Shown in pieces: positions 46,591-54,769 of a stretch of 64,000 nt of DNA. How positions within the stretch are numbered: position 1 is the stretch's first letter; every line of letters begins with the position of its first letter. The notes under the pieces are model-generated. The model worked only from the letters and a program-made list of their open reading frames with translations, was not told the DNA's origin and made no database searches. Both the position numbers and the translations under genes were made by a program. Source of the DNA: Lachnospiraceae bacterium UBA3273 (GTDB taxonomy: Bacteria; Bacillota; Clostridia; Lachnospirales; Lachnospiraceae). The stretch spans positions 62,001-126,000 of the forward strand of contig DEUB01000010.1 of NCBI GenBank assembly GCA_002362385.1, given 5' to 3'.

Positions 46591-47916
46591 ATGTACCGAA
46601 TTGCGATTGAAAAACTGTTAAAATGGAAAGAAAGCAAACGCCGTAAGCCGCTGATCATCGAAGGAGCACGGCAGGTTGGCAAGACCTGGCTGATGAAAGA
46701 GTTTGGCAGACAAGCATATGCAGATACTGTTTATATTAACTTTGATTCTAATTCAAGAATGGCGGAACTGTTTGCGTCCGATTTGGATACCGAACGTTTG
46801 ATCATGGGATTGGAGTTGTATACGGGTCATAAAATTGATCCCGATAATACGCTGCTGATTTTTGATGAAGTGCAGGAAGTTCCGAGAGCGTTGGCGTCTC
46901 TCAAATACTTTTACGAGAATGCTATGCAATATCATATTGTATGTGCCGGTTCTCTTCTCGGTATAGCCTTGCACGAGGGCACTTCCTTCCCTGTAGGTAA
47001 GGTTGATTTCTTAAAACTCTACCCTCTTTCCTTTAAGGAGTTTCTGCTGGCAACCGGTAAAGAACGTTTTGCAGAGCTTCTTGACAAGCGGGATTTTGGA
47101 ATGATTACAAGTTTTAGGCAAACATATATTGATGCTTTGAAACACTATTATTTTGTTGGCGGTATGCCCGAAGCAGTGCAGAGCTTTGCAGAAAACAGAG
47201 ACTTTAATGAAGTTCGTGATATTCAAAAGAAAATTCTGGCAGCTTATGAACAAGACTTCTCCAAACACGCTCCGAATGAGATCGTTCCTAAAATTCGCAT
47301 GTTGTGGAACAGTATCCCCTCTCAGCTTGCAAAAAAGAATAAGAAATTCATTTACGGTCTTATCCGTGAGGGTGCCCGTGCGAAAGAATATGAGACAGCG
47401 CTTATGTGGCTTTCCGACTGCGGACTTGTTTATAAGGTCAGCCGGGTCAATAAAGCAGGTATTCCATTAAAGGCATATGAGGACTTGAAGGCGTTCAAAC
47501 TGTTTATCGTGGATGTGGGACTGCTTGGTTGTATGACAGGACTTCGTCAACGCACTCTGCTTGATGGTAATGACCTTTTCGCTGAGTTCAAAGGCGCTCT
47601 TACGGAACAGTATGTTTGTCAGCAGCTTAAAACGATTGAAGATTTGGGAATTTACTATTACACCAATGACAGAGGCTCCTGCGAAGTTGATTTTGTCATT
47701 GATACAGGCGAACAAATTATTCCGGTTGAAGTAAAGGCGGAAGTCAATCTCAGGGCTAAGAGTTTGAAAACTTATCGGGAGAAATTCCTGCCCGAGGTTT
47801 CTTTTCGTACATCAATGACAGATTTCAAAAAAGAAGATTGGCTTGTGAATTTGCCGCTGTATGCAATAGAGCAGATTGCTAAAGAGGCAGAGGAGAAAGA
47901 AAATGGCATTTATTAA
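46591..47916 (+). CDS. ATP-binding protein, AAA_14 plus DUF4143
   Basis: 441 aa. P-loop IIEGARQVGKTWL (about 22-34), Walker B LLIFDEVQEVPRAL, sensor LLGIALHEG in CAGSLLG, and C-terminal DUF4143 with VDFVIDTGEQIIPVEVKAE, a nuclease-like D...E-x-K pattern. Found widely in Firmicutes and archaea, often in variable regions; role not established. GGAGGTG before ATG 46591; an earlier ATG (46546) lies in the promoter. Confidence 0.9.
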   Translation: MYRIAIEKLLKWKESKRRKPLIIEGARQVGKTWLMKEFGRQAYADTVYINFDSNSRMAELFASDLDTERLIMGLELYTGHKIDPDNTLLIFDEVQEVPRALASLKYFYENAMQYHIVCAGSLLGIALHEGTSFPVGKVDFLKLYPLSFKEFLLATGKERFAELLDKRDFGMITSFRQTYIDALKHYYFVGGMPEAVQSFAENRDFNEVRDIQKKILAAYEQDFSKHAPNEIVPKIRMLWNSIPSQLAKKNKKFIYGLIREGARAKEYETALMWLSDCGLVYKVSRVNKAGIPLKAYEDLKAFKLFIVDVGLLGCMTGLRQRTLLDGNDLFAEFKGALTEQYVCQQLKTIEDLGIYYYTNDRGSCEVDFVIDTGEQIIPVEVKAEVNLRAKSLKTYREKFLPEVSFRTSMTDFKKEDWLVNLPLYAIEQIAKEAEEKENGIY

Positions 47917-48361
47917 AAGAAAATTAACGAAAGAAGACAAATTATGGTTAAGATCTATAAAAGCTCCTACCTTTATTTCAGGCGATTATGGAGCATGTAT
48001 TGTTGAAGATGAAAAGAAAGAGATAGCGCTTGTTTGTCTGGGTGGGCAAGGCGTTATGACCGAGAAAGGGAAATATATTAGTGACATACCGGAAGTGTGG
48101 CTTCTCATTTGGAATGAACATTTTGTGAAGATCGATCTTTTTCATGCACAAAAAACAGTGGTTCCCAATAAAAGGGTAGAAGCCTTTTTTTCTATTCAAA
48201 AAATTGTCTGCGAAAAATGTTTTATAGAAAATCCTGAAGAAGTTTTAAAAATAATAAAGGAAACACTTGAGGTATATGGAACGGATTCTCCCGGAGTTGA
48301 ATATGAGGATGTTCATTTTTTGAGAATTGCAGAGCCGGTATATGTATCTGTTGTCCGATAA
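47903..48361 (+). CDS. Unknown protein, 152 aa
   Basis: Starts 14 bases inside the end of the ATPase gene behind GAGGAGAA (47890-47897), so it is co-translated. Beta-rich N-terminal (FISGDYGACIVEDEKKEIALVCLGGQG), later FSIQKIVCEKCFIENPEEVLKIIKE. Not recognised. Confidence 0.65.
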   Translation: MAFIKRKLTKEDKLWLRSIKAPTFISGDYGACIVEDEKKEIALVCLGGQGVMTEKGKYISDIPEVWLLIWNEHFVKIDLFHAQKTVVPNKRVEAFFSIQKIVCEKCFIENPEEVLKIIKETLEVYGTDSPGVEYEDVHFLRIAEPVYVSVVR

Positions 48362-48393
48362 GGAATAGAATTGGTATTATGGTGTTTTTCCTA

Positions 48394-48422
48394 TTGACAT
48401 TTTATTACCCAAGAAGTATGAT
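48394..48422 (+). promoter_or_regulatory. Promoter of AbrB-glycosyltransferase operon
   Basis: Consensus TTGACA at 48394-48399, 17-base spacer, TATGAT at 48417-48422. Confidence 0.85.
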
Positions 48423-48442
48423 TTGTATAACAAATCATACTT
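48414..48442. promoter_or_regulatory. Palindromic operator over the -10 box
   Basis: Perfect 12-base arms AAGTATGATTTG (48414-48425) and CAAATCATACTT (48431-48442) with a 5-base centre TATAA. It covers the -10 and start point and precedes an AbrB-type regulator gene, fitting autoregulation. Confidence 0.75.
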
Positions 48443-48457
48443 TGGAGGTAAAAGAAA

Positions 48458-48676
48458 ATGGGAGTACCGAAGGGAAAATATGCATGGACGGCTACTGTGG
48501 GGGAAAAGGGACAGATTGTGATTCCCAAACAGGCGAGGGATATATTCGGGATCAAACCGGGAGATACGCTTCTTATTCTCGGAGATGAAAAGCGCGGCAT
48601 TGCCATTCCGCCGAAGGGGGCGTTTGCCGAATTGTTCGGCGTGGCGTTTCAGGAAAAGGAGGGCGGGGAAGAATGA
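48458..48676 (+). CDS. AbrB/SpoVT-type DNA-binding protein
   Basis: 72 aa. Swapped-hairpin domain: ATVGEKGQIVIPKQARDIFGIKPGDTLLILGDEKRGIAI. GGAGG at 48444-48448. Its stop overlaps the glycosyltransferase ATG (ATGA at 48673-48676). Probably represses its own operon through the palindrome. Confidence 0.92.
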   Translation: MGVPKGKYAWTATVGEKGQIVIPKQARDIFGIKPGDTLLILGDEKRGIAIPPKGAFAELFGVAFQEKEGGEE

Positions 48677-50061
48677 AGAAGATTGCATTTTTTTGTATTC
48701 CGGCCCACGGCCATACAAACCCTATGCTTCCGGTTGCGGCCGAGCTTGTCAGACGCGGGAACGCAGTGCGGTTTTATTCCTTTAAAGAATTTGAAAAGAA
48801 GATAAAGGATGCCGGAGCGGAGTTTATATCCTGCGATCCTTTTTTGCCGGAACTGACAGAGCAGGAAGAAGCCGGCTTAAAAAATGTTTCTACTACGGAA
48901 ATGACGGTGCAGGATATCCGCATTACGCTTGCAATGAATGATTTTCTGGAACAGGAGTTTAAATCCTTTCAGCCGGATGTGGTATATACGGATTCCGTCT
49001 GCTTCTGGGGAAAACTGAACGCATGGAAGCACAAGGTGCCCATGGTTGTATCTACGAGCACTTTTGCATTTAATCAAATGTCTTCCTGCTATATGAAGAA
49101 CAGTCCGAAAGAAATGGCGGACATGATCTTCGGGCTTCCGAGAATCTCTAAGGAACTGAAAGAGCTGGAGCCCTACGGATACCACGTAAAGAGCGCTCTT
49201 TCTCTGGTCCAGAGCGACAATAATACGGACTCCATTGTATATACTTCCAGAAGATTTCAGCCTTATGCGGAGAGCTTTTCCGGCCATTATACCTTTGTGG
49301 GACCTTCGGTATTTTCAAAGGTCCTGCCAAAGAAAGAGAAGGAGCGGCCCCTTATCTATATCTCTATGGGAACGGTCATTAACGACAAGCCTGATTTTTA
49401 CGGCAAATGCATTGATGCTTTAAAAGATATGGACGCAGACGTCATCATATCCTGCGGAAATGCCGTAAATATCGAAGAGCTTGGAGAATTGCCGGAGAAT
49501 ATCAAGGTGTACTCTTATGTTGACCAGCTCGATGTTCTTTCCAAAGCAGATGCTTTTATCACGCACTGCGGGATGAACAGCGTTTCCGAAAGCCTGTATA
49601 TGGCTGCCCCCATGGTCCTCTATCCGCAGACCGGCGAGCAGTATGCCGTAGCCAGAAGAGTTACCGAGATCGGTGCGGGAATCATGCTAAAGGATGATTC
49701 AGCCCACGGTATCCGGGCGTCCATACGGGAAATTTTGGATAATAAAACATATGGGGATGCCGCCGTCTGCTGCAGTGAAGATTTCCGTGCCTGCCCCGGG
49801 ACTGCCGGCGCGGCGGAATTCATAGAAAATGCACCCCATTCATGGGACGGCGTGGATATAATGGATAGGCTGAACAAGGCAAATGGGAAGTTTTTGACTC
49901 TGTACTGGCTGCTTGTGATCGCTTCCATCAATCTGATCGGTTTTCTTGTCAGCTGGAAATACGTGTGGATAATCGGAATAGCTGCCGGGATCCTGTCTTC
50001 CCCTATCGGTAAGGCGGTACAAAAACGAAAATATAAAAGTCTTACAAAAAACATTACCTGA
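48673..50061 (+). CDS. MGT-type glycosyltransferase with C-terminal membrane hairpin
   Basis: 462 aa, GT1 family like macrolide glycosyltransferases. N-terminal IAFFCIPAHGHTNPMLPVAAELVRRG; donor-site IYISMGTVINDKPDFY; SKADAFITHCGMNSVSESLYMAAPMVLYPQTGEQYAVARRV is the nucleotide-sugar motif. After the catalytic domain (about residue 395) come two hydrophobic helices, unusual for soluble MGTs, suggesting membrane attachment and a lipid or antibiotic acceptor. Confidence 0.88.
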   Translation: MKKIAFFCIPAHGHTNPMLPVAAELVRRGNAVRFYSFKEFEKKIKDAGAEFISCDPFLPELTEQEEAGLKNVSTTEMTVQDIRITLAMNDFLEQEFKSFQPDVVYTDSVCFWGKLNAWKHKVPMVVSTSTFAFNQMSSCYMKNSPKEMADMIFGLPRISKELKELEPYGYHVKSALSLVQSDNNTDSIVYTSRRFQPYAESFSGHYTFVGPSVFSKVLPKKEKERPLIYISMGTVINDKPDFYGKCIDALKDMDADVIISCGNAVNIEELGELPENIKVYSYVDQLDVLSKADAFITHCGMNSVSESLYMAAPMVLYPQTGEQYAVARRVTEIGAGIMLKDDSAHGIRASIREILDNKTYGDAAVCCSEDFRACPGTAGAAEFIENAPHSWDGVDIMDRLNKANGKFLTLYWLLVIASINLIGFLVSWKYVWIIGIAAGILSSPIGKAVQKRKYKSLTKNIT

Positions 50062-50114
50062 GGCAGCAGGCAAAGCGGCATTTTGAAAACGGCCTTTTAA
50101 AACCGGTAAAATAA

Positions 50115-50143
50115 TTGCCATTTCCTCATTTTTTAGGTATACT
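50115..50143 (+). promoter_or_regulatory. Promoter just before a terminator
   Basis: TTGCCA at 50115-50120, 17-base spacer, TATACT at 50138-50143. A terminator begins about 20 bases after the expected start point. Confidence 0.6.
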
Positions 50144-50169
50144 ATATAAGAATGAATGCTTTTGATTTA

Positions 50170-50194
50170 GGGGCGGATTTTCCGCCCCGTTTTT
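50170..50194 (+). terminator. Strong terminator
   Basis: GGGGCGGA (50170-50177) / TCCGCCCC (50181-50188), three-base loop, then G and five T. It could end the glycosyltransferase operon or act as an attenuator for the SRPBCC gene. Confidence 0.88.
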
Positions 50195-50260
50195 ACAATA
50201 GTAGGAGAATATAAGATTTCTTTTGCCGGACGGCGGAAAAGATGAAGGGAGTATTTAAAA

Positions 50261-50653
50261 ATGGCGGTTTCAAATATAAAAGTCACACTTCACAGTGACA
50301 TTCAAAAGGTATGGAAGGTCGTTACCGATGTTGCGCATTATGACTGGCGCAGCGATCTGGGGAGAACGGAAGTTGTAAGTGAAAAACAGTTTGTGGAATA
50401 TACCGTAGACGGTTATGCCACGACTTTTACCATAACGGCAGAAAAGCCCTGTGAGCGCTGGGAGTTTGATATGGAAAACGACAATATGAAAGGGCATTGG
50501 ACGGGTATATTCACAGAGCAGGGAGAGAAGACCGTTGTTGATTTTACGGAGGATGTGACGGCTAAGAAAATTTTTATGAAGCCTTTTGTGAAGGCATATC
50601 TGAAAAAGCAGCAGGCGCAGTTTGTGGCGGATCTGGAAAAAGCGCTTCATTGA
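50261..50653 (+). CDS. SRPBCC family protein
   Basis: 130 aa; START/Bet v1-like fold: VSNIKVTLHSDIQKVWKVVTDVAHYDWRSDL, WEFDMENDNMKGHWTGIF, VDFTEDVTAKKIFMKPFVKAYLKKQQAQFVADLEKAL. Binds a hydrophobic ligand; ligand unknown. AAGGGAG ribosome site. Confidence 0.9.
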   Translation: MAVSNIKVTLHSDIQKVWKVVTDVAHYDWRSDLGRTEVVSEKQFVEYTVDGYATTFTITAEKPCERWEFDMENDNMKGHWTGIFTEQGEKTVVDFTEDVTAKKIFMKPFVKAYLKKQQAQFVADLEKALH

Positions 50654-50711
50654 TTTACAAAAAGAAAGAAATCTGATGGGATAAGTGTTAGGAGAAAAAG
50701 TAAATGTATCT

Positions 50712-50795
50712 GATGCGAGATAACTTCTCGGTGCAGTGATAAATCTGATAGCAGATTGCATCGAGTAAAAATTATGTTATCAGTTAGCTGCACCG
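50712..50795 (+). other. Structured untranslated region before the methyltransferase gene
   Basis: CGGTGCAG (50729-50736) pairs with CTGCACCG (50788-50795), extended by TGATAA (50737-50742) with TTATCA (50777-50782) around a five-base bulge; inside, ATCTG/CAGAT (50743-50756) makes a small hairpin. GATGC (50712-50716) could pair instead with GCATC (50758-50762). Could be a leader RNA or a palindromic repeat; no known riboswitch recognised. Confidence 0.45.
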
Positions 50796-50830
50796 TATCG
50801 TAGATAAAAATGCGAAAAGGAGTAGTTAAT

Positions 50831-51655
50831 ATGAAGAAAGAAAAGTTAATAGAAAACTGGTTAAAAGAGGAAGCGGCCGCCCATATAAAGGGCTGGGATT
50901 TTTCCTACATACAGGGTCGGTATGAAGAAAAGGACGACCTGCCATGGGACTACGGGGCAATAGTCAGACAGGTCCTGAAACCGGATGATTACATGCTGGA
51001 TATAGACACCGGGGGCGGAGAGTTTCTGCTGTCCCTGCATCATCCCTGTGACAGGACCGGCGCTACGGAAGGCTATCCGCCCAACGTACAGCTTTGCAGT
51101 AAAACCCTGCTTCCTTTAGGGATTGACTTTAAGGAAGCGGATGCCGGTATCTCGCTGCCTTTTTCTGATGAGAAGTTTGATATTGTCATCAACAGGCACG
51201 GAGCCTGCAGCCCAAAAGAGATCTGCCGTGTGCTGAAACCCGGCGGAATCTTTATTACGGAACAGGTTGGGGCTTTAAACGACAGGGATTTGGTGGAACT
51301 GCTCTATGCAGATCCCCCGAAGCTGCCTTTTCCGGGTCAGCGCCTTTCTTTGTATGTCCGAAGTTTTTTGGAAAGCGGTTTTACCATACTTGACAGCTGC
51401 GAGGCGTTCGGTACCGTCAGATTCCGTGATATAGGCGCCCTTGTCTGGTTTGCCAGGGTCATTGAATGGGAATTTCCGGACTTCTCGGTACAAAACAACC
51501 AGGAACGGTTGTTCCGTGCCTGGGAACAGTTAGAAAAGGACGGGATCATAGAGGGAAGAACCCACCGCTTTCTGATGACAGCCCAAAAGTGCGATGACCA
51601 TAAATTACTAAATAAGGAGGCTTTATTATGTCCGACCGCTGTGACACCTGTGTAA
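50831..51655 (+). CDS. Class I SAM-dependent methyltransferase
   Basis: 274 aa. SAM motif I MLDIDTGGGEFLLSL (about 53-67; a D-T-G-G-G form), ATEGYPPNV, FDIVINRHGA, EICRVLKPGGIFITEQVG. Resembles rRNA- or small-molecule-type methyltransferases; target unknown. AAGGAG before the ATG; preceded by the structured region. The end overlaps the DUF6472 gene by 28 bases. Confidence 0.88.
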   Translation: MKKEKLIENWLKEEAAAHIKGWDFSYIQGRYEEKDDLPWDYGAIVRQVLKPDDYMLDIDTGGGEFLLSLHHPCDRTGATEGYPPNVQLCSKTLLPLGIDFKEADAGISLPFSDEKFDIVINRHGACSPKEICRVLKPGGIFITEQVGALNDRDLVELLYADPPKLPFPGQRLSLYVRSFLESGFTILDSCEAFGTVRFRDIGALVWFARVIEWEFPDFSVQNNQERLFRAWEQLEKDGIIEGRTHRFLMTAQKCDDHKLLNKEALLCPTAVTPV

Positions 51656-51804
51656 ATTATGTATATGATGAGGATTACGAATGCTATTGCTGCGACTGTG
51701 ATCTTGACGAAGACGAAATGAGCCGCTTTTTAAGCGGCAGCTACAGGGAATGCCCCTACTACCAGTTGGATGACGAGTACGGGATCGTAAGGCACCAGAT
51801 GTGA
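51628..51804 (+). CDS. DUF6472-like small cysteine-rich protein
   Basis: 58 aa, ATG behind AAGGAGG. Pattern: MSDRCDTCVNYVYDEDYECYCC, DLDEDEMSRFLSG, ECPYYQLDDEYGIVRHQM, which I associate with DUF6472 of Clostridia. Six Cys (C5-x2-C8, C19-x1-C21-C22, C42 region) suggest metal binding. Too short for usual ORF cut-offs. Function unknown. Confidence 0.8.
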   Translation: MSDRCDTCVNYVYDEDYECYCCDCDLDEDEMSRFLSGSYRECPYYQLDDEYGIVRHQM

Positions 51805-51879
51805 TGAAACAAGCCGTGGCAGAAGGCGGTACTTCTGCCATGGCTGTTATCATAAATAAACCGGAGGAATGAAAGACAA

Positions 51880-52323
51880 ATGATTCGTGCAATGACATTA
51901 AATGACTATGAAAAAGTATATGATTTATGGATGAAGATAAAAGGCTTTGCCATCCGCAGCATAGACGATTCCCAAGAAGGTGTGGAGCGTTTCTTAAACA
52001 GAAATCCCGGCATCAGCGTTGTGGCTGAGGAAGACGGCAGGATCGTAGGAGCCATTCTCTGCGGACATGACGGGAGAAGGGGCTGCATGTACCATGTGTG
52101 CGTGGATCCCGACTACAGGTTAAAGGGGATTGGCAAAAGCATGGTGGTCTTTGCCATGGAAGCCTTAAAGAAAGAGAAGATCAATAAGGTTTCCCTGATC
52201 GCCTTTACCAAAAATGACATTGGAAATGCCTTCTGGAAGGAGATCGGCTGGACAAAGAGAGAAGACCTGAATTATTATGATTTTACTTTAAATGAGGAAA
52301 ATATCAGCGCCTTTAACAGCTGA
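51880..52323 (+). CDS. GNAT N-acetyltransferase
   Basis: 147 aa. VAEEDGRIVGAILCGHDGRRGCMYHVCVDPDYRLKGIGKSMVVFAMEAL holds the acetyl-CoA loop (R-x-x-G-I-G-K); FTKNDIGNAFWKEIGWTKRED follows. Close to the group of putative acetyltransferases of the YpeA type. GGAGG ribosome site. Confidence 0.92.
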   Translation: MIRAMTLNDYEKVYDLWMKIKGFAIRSIDDSQEGVERFLNRNPGISVVAEEDGRIVGAILCGHDGRRGCMYHVCVDPDYRLKGIGKSMVVFAMEALKKEKINKVSLIAFTKNDIGNAFWKEIGWTKREDLNYYDFTLNEENISAFNS

Positions 52324-52378
52324 TACATACTTGATAATAGTGCTTAAGGGGAGTCCGGAATGAGGAGGGAACATTGAT

Positions 52379-53698
52379 TTGGAAACGGGAATGATAGATA
52401 TATTGGAAACGGCAGCGATTACAATCAGCGGTTTTCTGATAAAAAAGTATGTATTTTTAGAGCCGGATATGGAAGCAAAAAAGCAGCGTATTTTTTATTG
52501 GATCAGTTTTTTTCTGATAGGGATCGTATTCCTGATTTTTGGAAAAGACGCCGCAACGATGTCAGCCCTGCTTTTGATCGGACTTTCCATCTGCCTTGGC
52601 AGGAAAAAGCATCGGCTGCGGGGACTGTTTTTGATGGTTCCGTTTCCGGGTATCATTAACGGTCTTTTGGTGCCGGTCCTTCTCGTGCCGCCCTATCTGC
52701 TTGCCCTGACGGCAGAGGTTACCCTGTTCTATCAGTTTAAGGTTTACGGAGTCCTGTTTCTGGGACTGATTCTTTTCTATGTAAAAGGAAAGGAATGGCG
52801 CAGCTGGTTTGATGAGAATATGCAGCACAGAAGGCTGGGAAAATCAGAGAAATACCTGCTTTGGATGGTCGGGATCCTGATGCTGTTCTTTTCAAGGGAA
52901 GTGGCGTCACAGACCGGGACAGCCGGAGCGGATATGATGGCGCCAGGCGGAATTTTTGAACACAGGCTGGCATCTTTTATCGGCATCAGCAGTATTGCCG
53001 CATTTATTATGACGGTTACGATCATCGCACTGATCATGCAGGGGAATAAGCGTTCCTTTTATCATGAACAGGTTTCCGGAATGCAGTCCGGTATCATTAC
53101 GCTGATGGCGGAGATCGTGGAGAGCAGGGACGATAATACGGGGGGACATATCAGACGTACGGCGAAATATGTGGAAGACATTACAGGAGAATTAAAAAGG
53201 CAGGGGGTCTATGACGACATCCTGACTGACGGGTATATGAAGGATATGGTGGCGGCGGCGCCCCTTCATGATATCGGAAAGATACATATACCCGACAACG
53301 TTTTAAATAAGCCGGGAAAACTGACGGAAGAGGAATTTGCAATCATGAAAACCCATACTACGGCAGGAGAGGAACTGCTTACCCGGGCAAAGGCGGAGCT
53401 TGGGGAGTCGGGGTATCTGGCTACGGCGGTTGAAATGGCGGCCTATCATCATGAGTGGTGGAACGGCAAGGGGTATCCTTATGGCATAAGCGGGGAAGAA
53501 ATACCGCTCTGCGCCAGGATCATGGCGGTTGCAGACGTATTTGACGCATTGACTTCCAAGCGCTGTTATAAAAGCGCCATGCCCTTAGAAAAGGCATACT
53601 TCATTATCAGGGAGGAATCCGGCACGCATTTTGACCCGGCGGTTGTGGAAGCGTTTTTTGCGGCAGTGAAAGACGCCGGGATAAATGAGAGTCTCTAA
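52379..53698 (+). CDS. Membrane HD-GYP domain protein
   Basis: 439 aa, TTG start nine bases after GAGGAGGGA; an ATG at 52391 is the alternative. Five to six hydrophobic helices to about residue 220, then HD-GYP (about 235-435): ESRDDNTGGHIRRTAKYVE, HDIGKIHIPDNVLNKPGKL, AAYHHEWWNGKGYPYGISGEEIPLCARIMAVADVFDALTS. Likely c-di-GMP-type phosphodiesterase driven by a membrane input. Independent of the 7TM HD-GYP protein at 8.6 kb. Confidence 0.9.
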   Translation: METGMIDILETAAITISGFLIKKYVFLEPDMEAKKQRIFYWISFFLIGIVFLIFGKDAATMSALLLIGLSICLGRKKHRLRGLFLMVPFPGIINGLLVPVLLVPPYLLALTAEVTLFYQFKVYGVLFLGLILFYVKGKEWRSWFDENMQHRRLGKSEKYLLWMVGILMLFFSREVASQTGTAGADMMAPGGIFEHRLASFIGISSIAAFIMTVTIIALIMQGNKRSFYHEQVSGMQSGIITLMAEIVESRDDNTGGHIRRTAKYVEDITGELKRQGVYDDILTDGYMKDMVAAAPLHDIGKIHIPDNVLNKPGKLTEEEFAIMKTHTTAGEELLTRAKAELGESGYLATAVEMAAYHHEWWNGKGYPYGISGEEIPLCARIMAVADVFDALTSKRCYKSAMPLEKAYFIIREESGTHFDPAVVEAFFAAVKDAGINESL

Positions 53699-53756
53699 GC
53701 TTTCTGTAATTTATTTGTAAAAAAATATCGTTGTTAAAATTATCTGTAAAAATCTC

Positions 53757-53785
53757 TTGACATATCTATACATATACTGTATATA
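53757..53785 (+). promoter_or_regulatory. Promoter of the YtrA-type ABC operon
   Basis: Consensus TTGACA at 53757-53762, 17-base spacer, TATATA at 53780-53785. Confidence 0.8.
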
Positions 53786-53801
53786 TAATTATATACAGTA
53801 T
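53774..53801. promoter_or_regulatory. Palindromic operator for the GntR regulator
   Basis: Perfect 12-base arms ATACTGTATATA (53774-53785) and TATATACAGTAT (53790-53801) with centre TAAT, placed over the -10. The operon's third gene codes for a GntR/YtrA repressor, the likely binder. Confidence 0.75.
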
Positions 53802-53852
53802 ATAATCGCAAAAGATCCAAAGGCAAATCCAAGACTAAAGGCGGAGATATAT

Positions 53853-54704
53853 ATGACGATCGAGGCAAAGGGACTTTCAAAAAAACTAAAAAATTTTCAA
53901 CTGGACAATCTGTCCTTTACCATTCCATCGGGCTATATCTGTGGTCTGATAGGACAAAACGGCGCGGGAAAGACTACGCTTCTTCACTTGCTTTTGGGAC
54001 TTTACCAAGTCGACGAAGGAGAGCTTCTGATCGACGGCATGGACTATGCAGGAGAGGAAAAGCGGATCCATAATGAGATTGGCACGGTATTGACGGAAGA
54101 ACTTTTTGACCCTTCCCTTACCCTTATGCAGAACGGGAATGATTACGGCAGATATTACGACGCTTATGATAAAAAGGCTATGGAAAGTTATCTGGAACTG
54201 TTCGGCCTGGAAAAAAGCAAAAAATTCGGCAGGCTGTCAAAGGGAGAAAAACTGAAATGCCAGTTTGCATTTGCACTGTCCCATGATGCAAAGCTCTTGA
54301 TCCTGGATGAACCTACGGGAAATTTTGACCCTGAGTTCAGGGAACAGTTTTTCAAAATATTAAAGGAATTTATTGCGGACGGCAGCAGAAGCGTGGTGCT
54401 GGCAACTCATTTGACGGAGGATCTGGACCGCATGGCGGATTACCTTATTTTTCTGGAAAAAGGGAAACAGGTCTTTGCCGGGGATATCGAGAAATTTCGG
54501 GACAGCTACCGTATGATTTCGGGAGAAGCCTATAAGATCAGGCTTTTGCAGAAGGAAAAAATTATCCGTATGGAAGAAAACGCCTACGGGGCAAAGGCGT
54601 TGACAGCCCACAGCAGGCTGAACCGTTATGACAGGGAGTTAGTGGTCGCGTATCCTACCATTGAAGAGTTCATGTATTTTTACGGCAGGAGGAAAGAGGA
54701 ATGA
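53853..54704 (+). CDS. ABC transporter ATP-binding protein
   Basis: 283 aa. Walker A GQNGAGKTT (about 38-46), signature LSKGEKLKCQFAFALS, Walker B LLILDEPTGNFDP, H-loop ATHLTED. YtrB-like exporter ATPase with a C-terminal extension. GGCGGAGA sets the start; upstream open frame runs through the operator. First gene of a five-gene operon. Confidence 0.92.
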   Translation: MTIEAKGLSKKLKNFQLDNLSFTIPSGYICGLIGQNGAGKTTLLHLLLGLYQVDEGELLIDGMDYAGEEKRIHNEIGTVLTEELFDPSLTLMQNGNDYGRYYDAYDKKAMESYLELFGLEKSKKFGRLSKGEKLKCQFAFALSHDAKLLILDEPTGNFDPEFREQFFKILKEFIADGSRSVVLATHLTEDLDRMADYLIFLEKGKQVFAGDIEKFRDSYRMISGEAYKIRLLQKEKIIRMEENAYGAKALTAHSRLNRYDRELVVAYPTIEEFMYFYGRRKEE

Positions 54705-54769
54705 GTTTTATTTCCGTTGGGGCTTTTGCCGTGATTGATGGAGCGGGCAAAGGAATGGAGTGATGAAAG

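Noticed and set aside
53757..53852. Upstream extension of the first ABC ATPase frame
   Set aside because: The extra codons lie over the promoter and palindromic operator; ribosome site supports the start at 53853.
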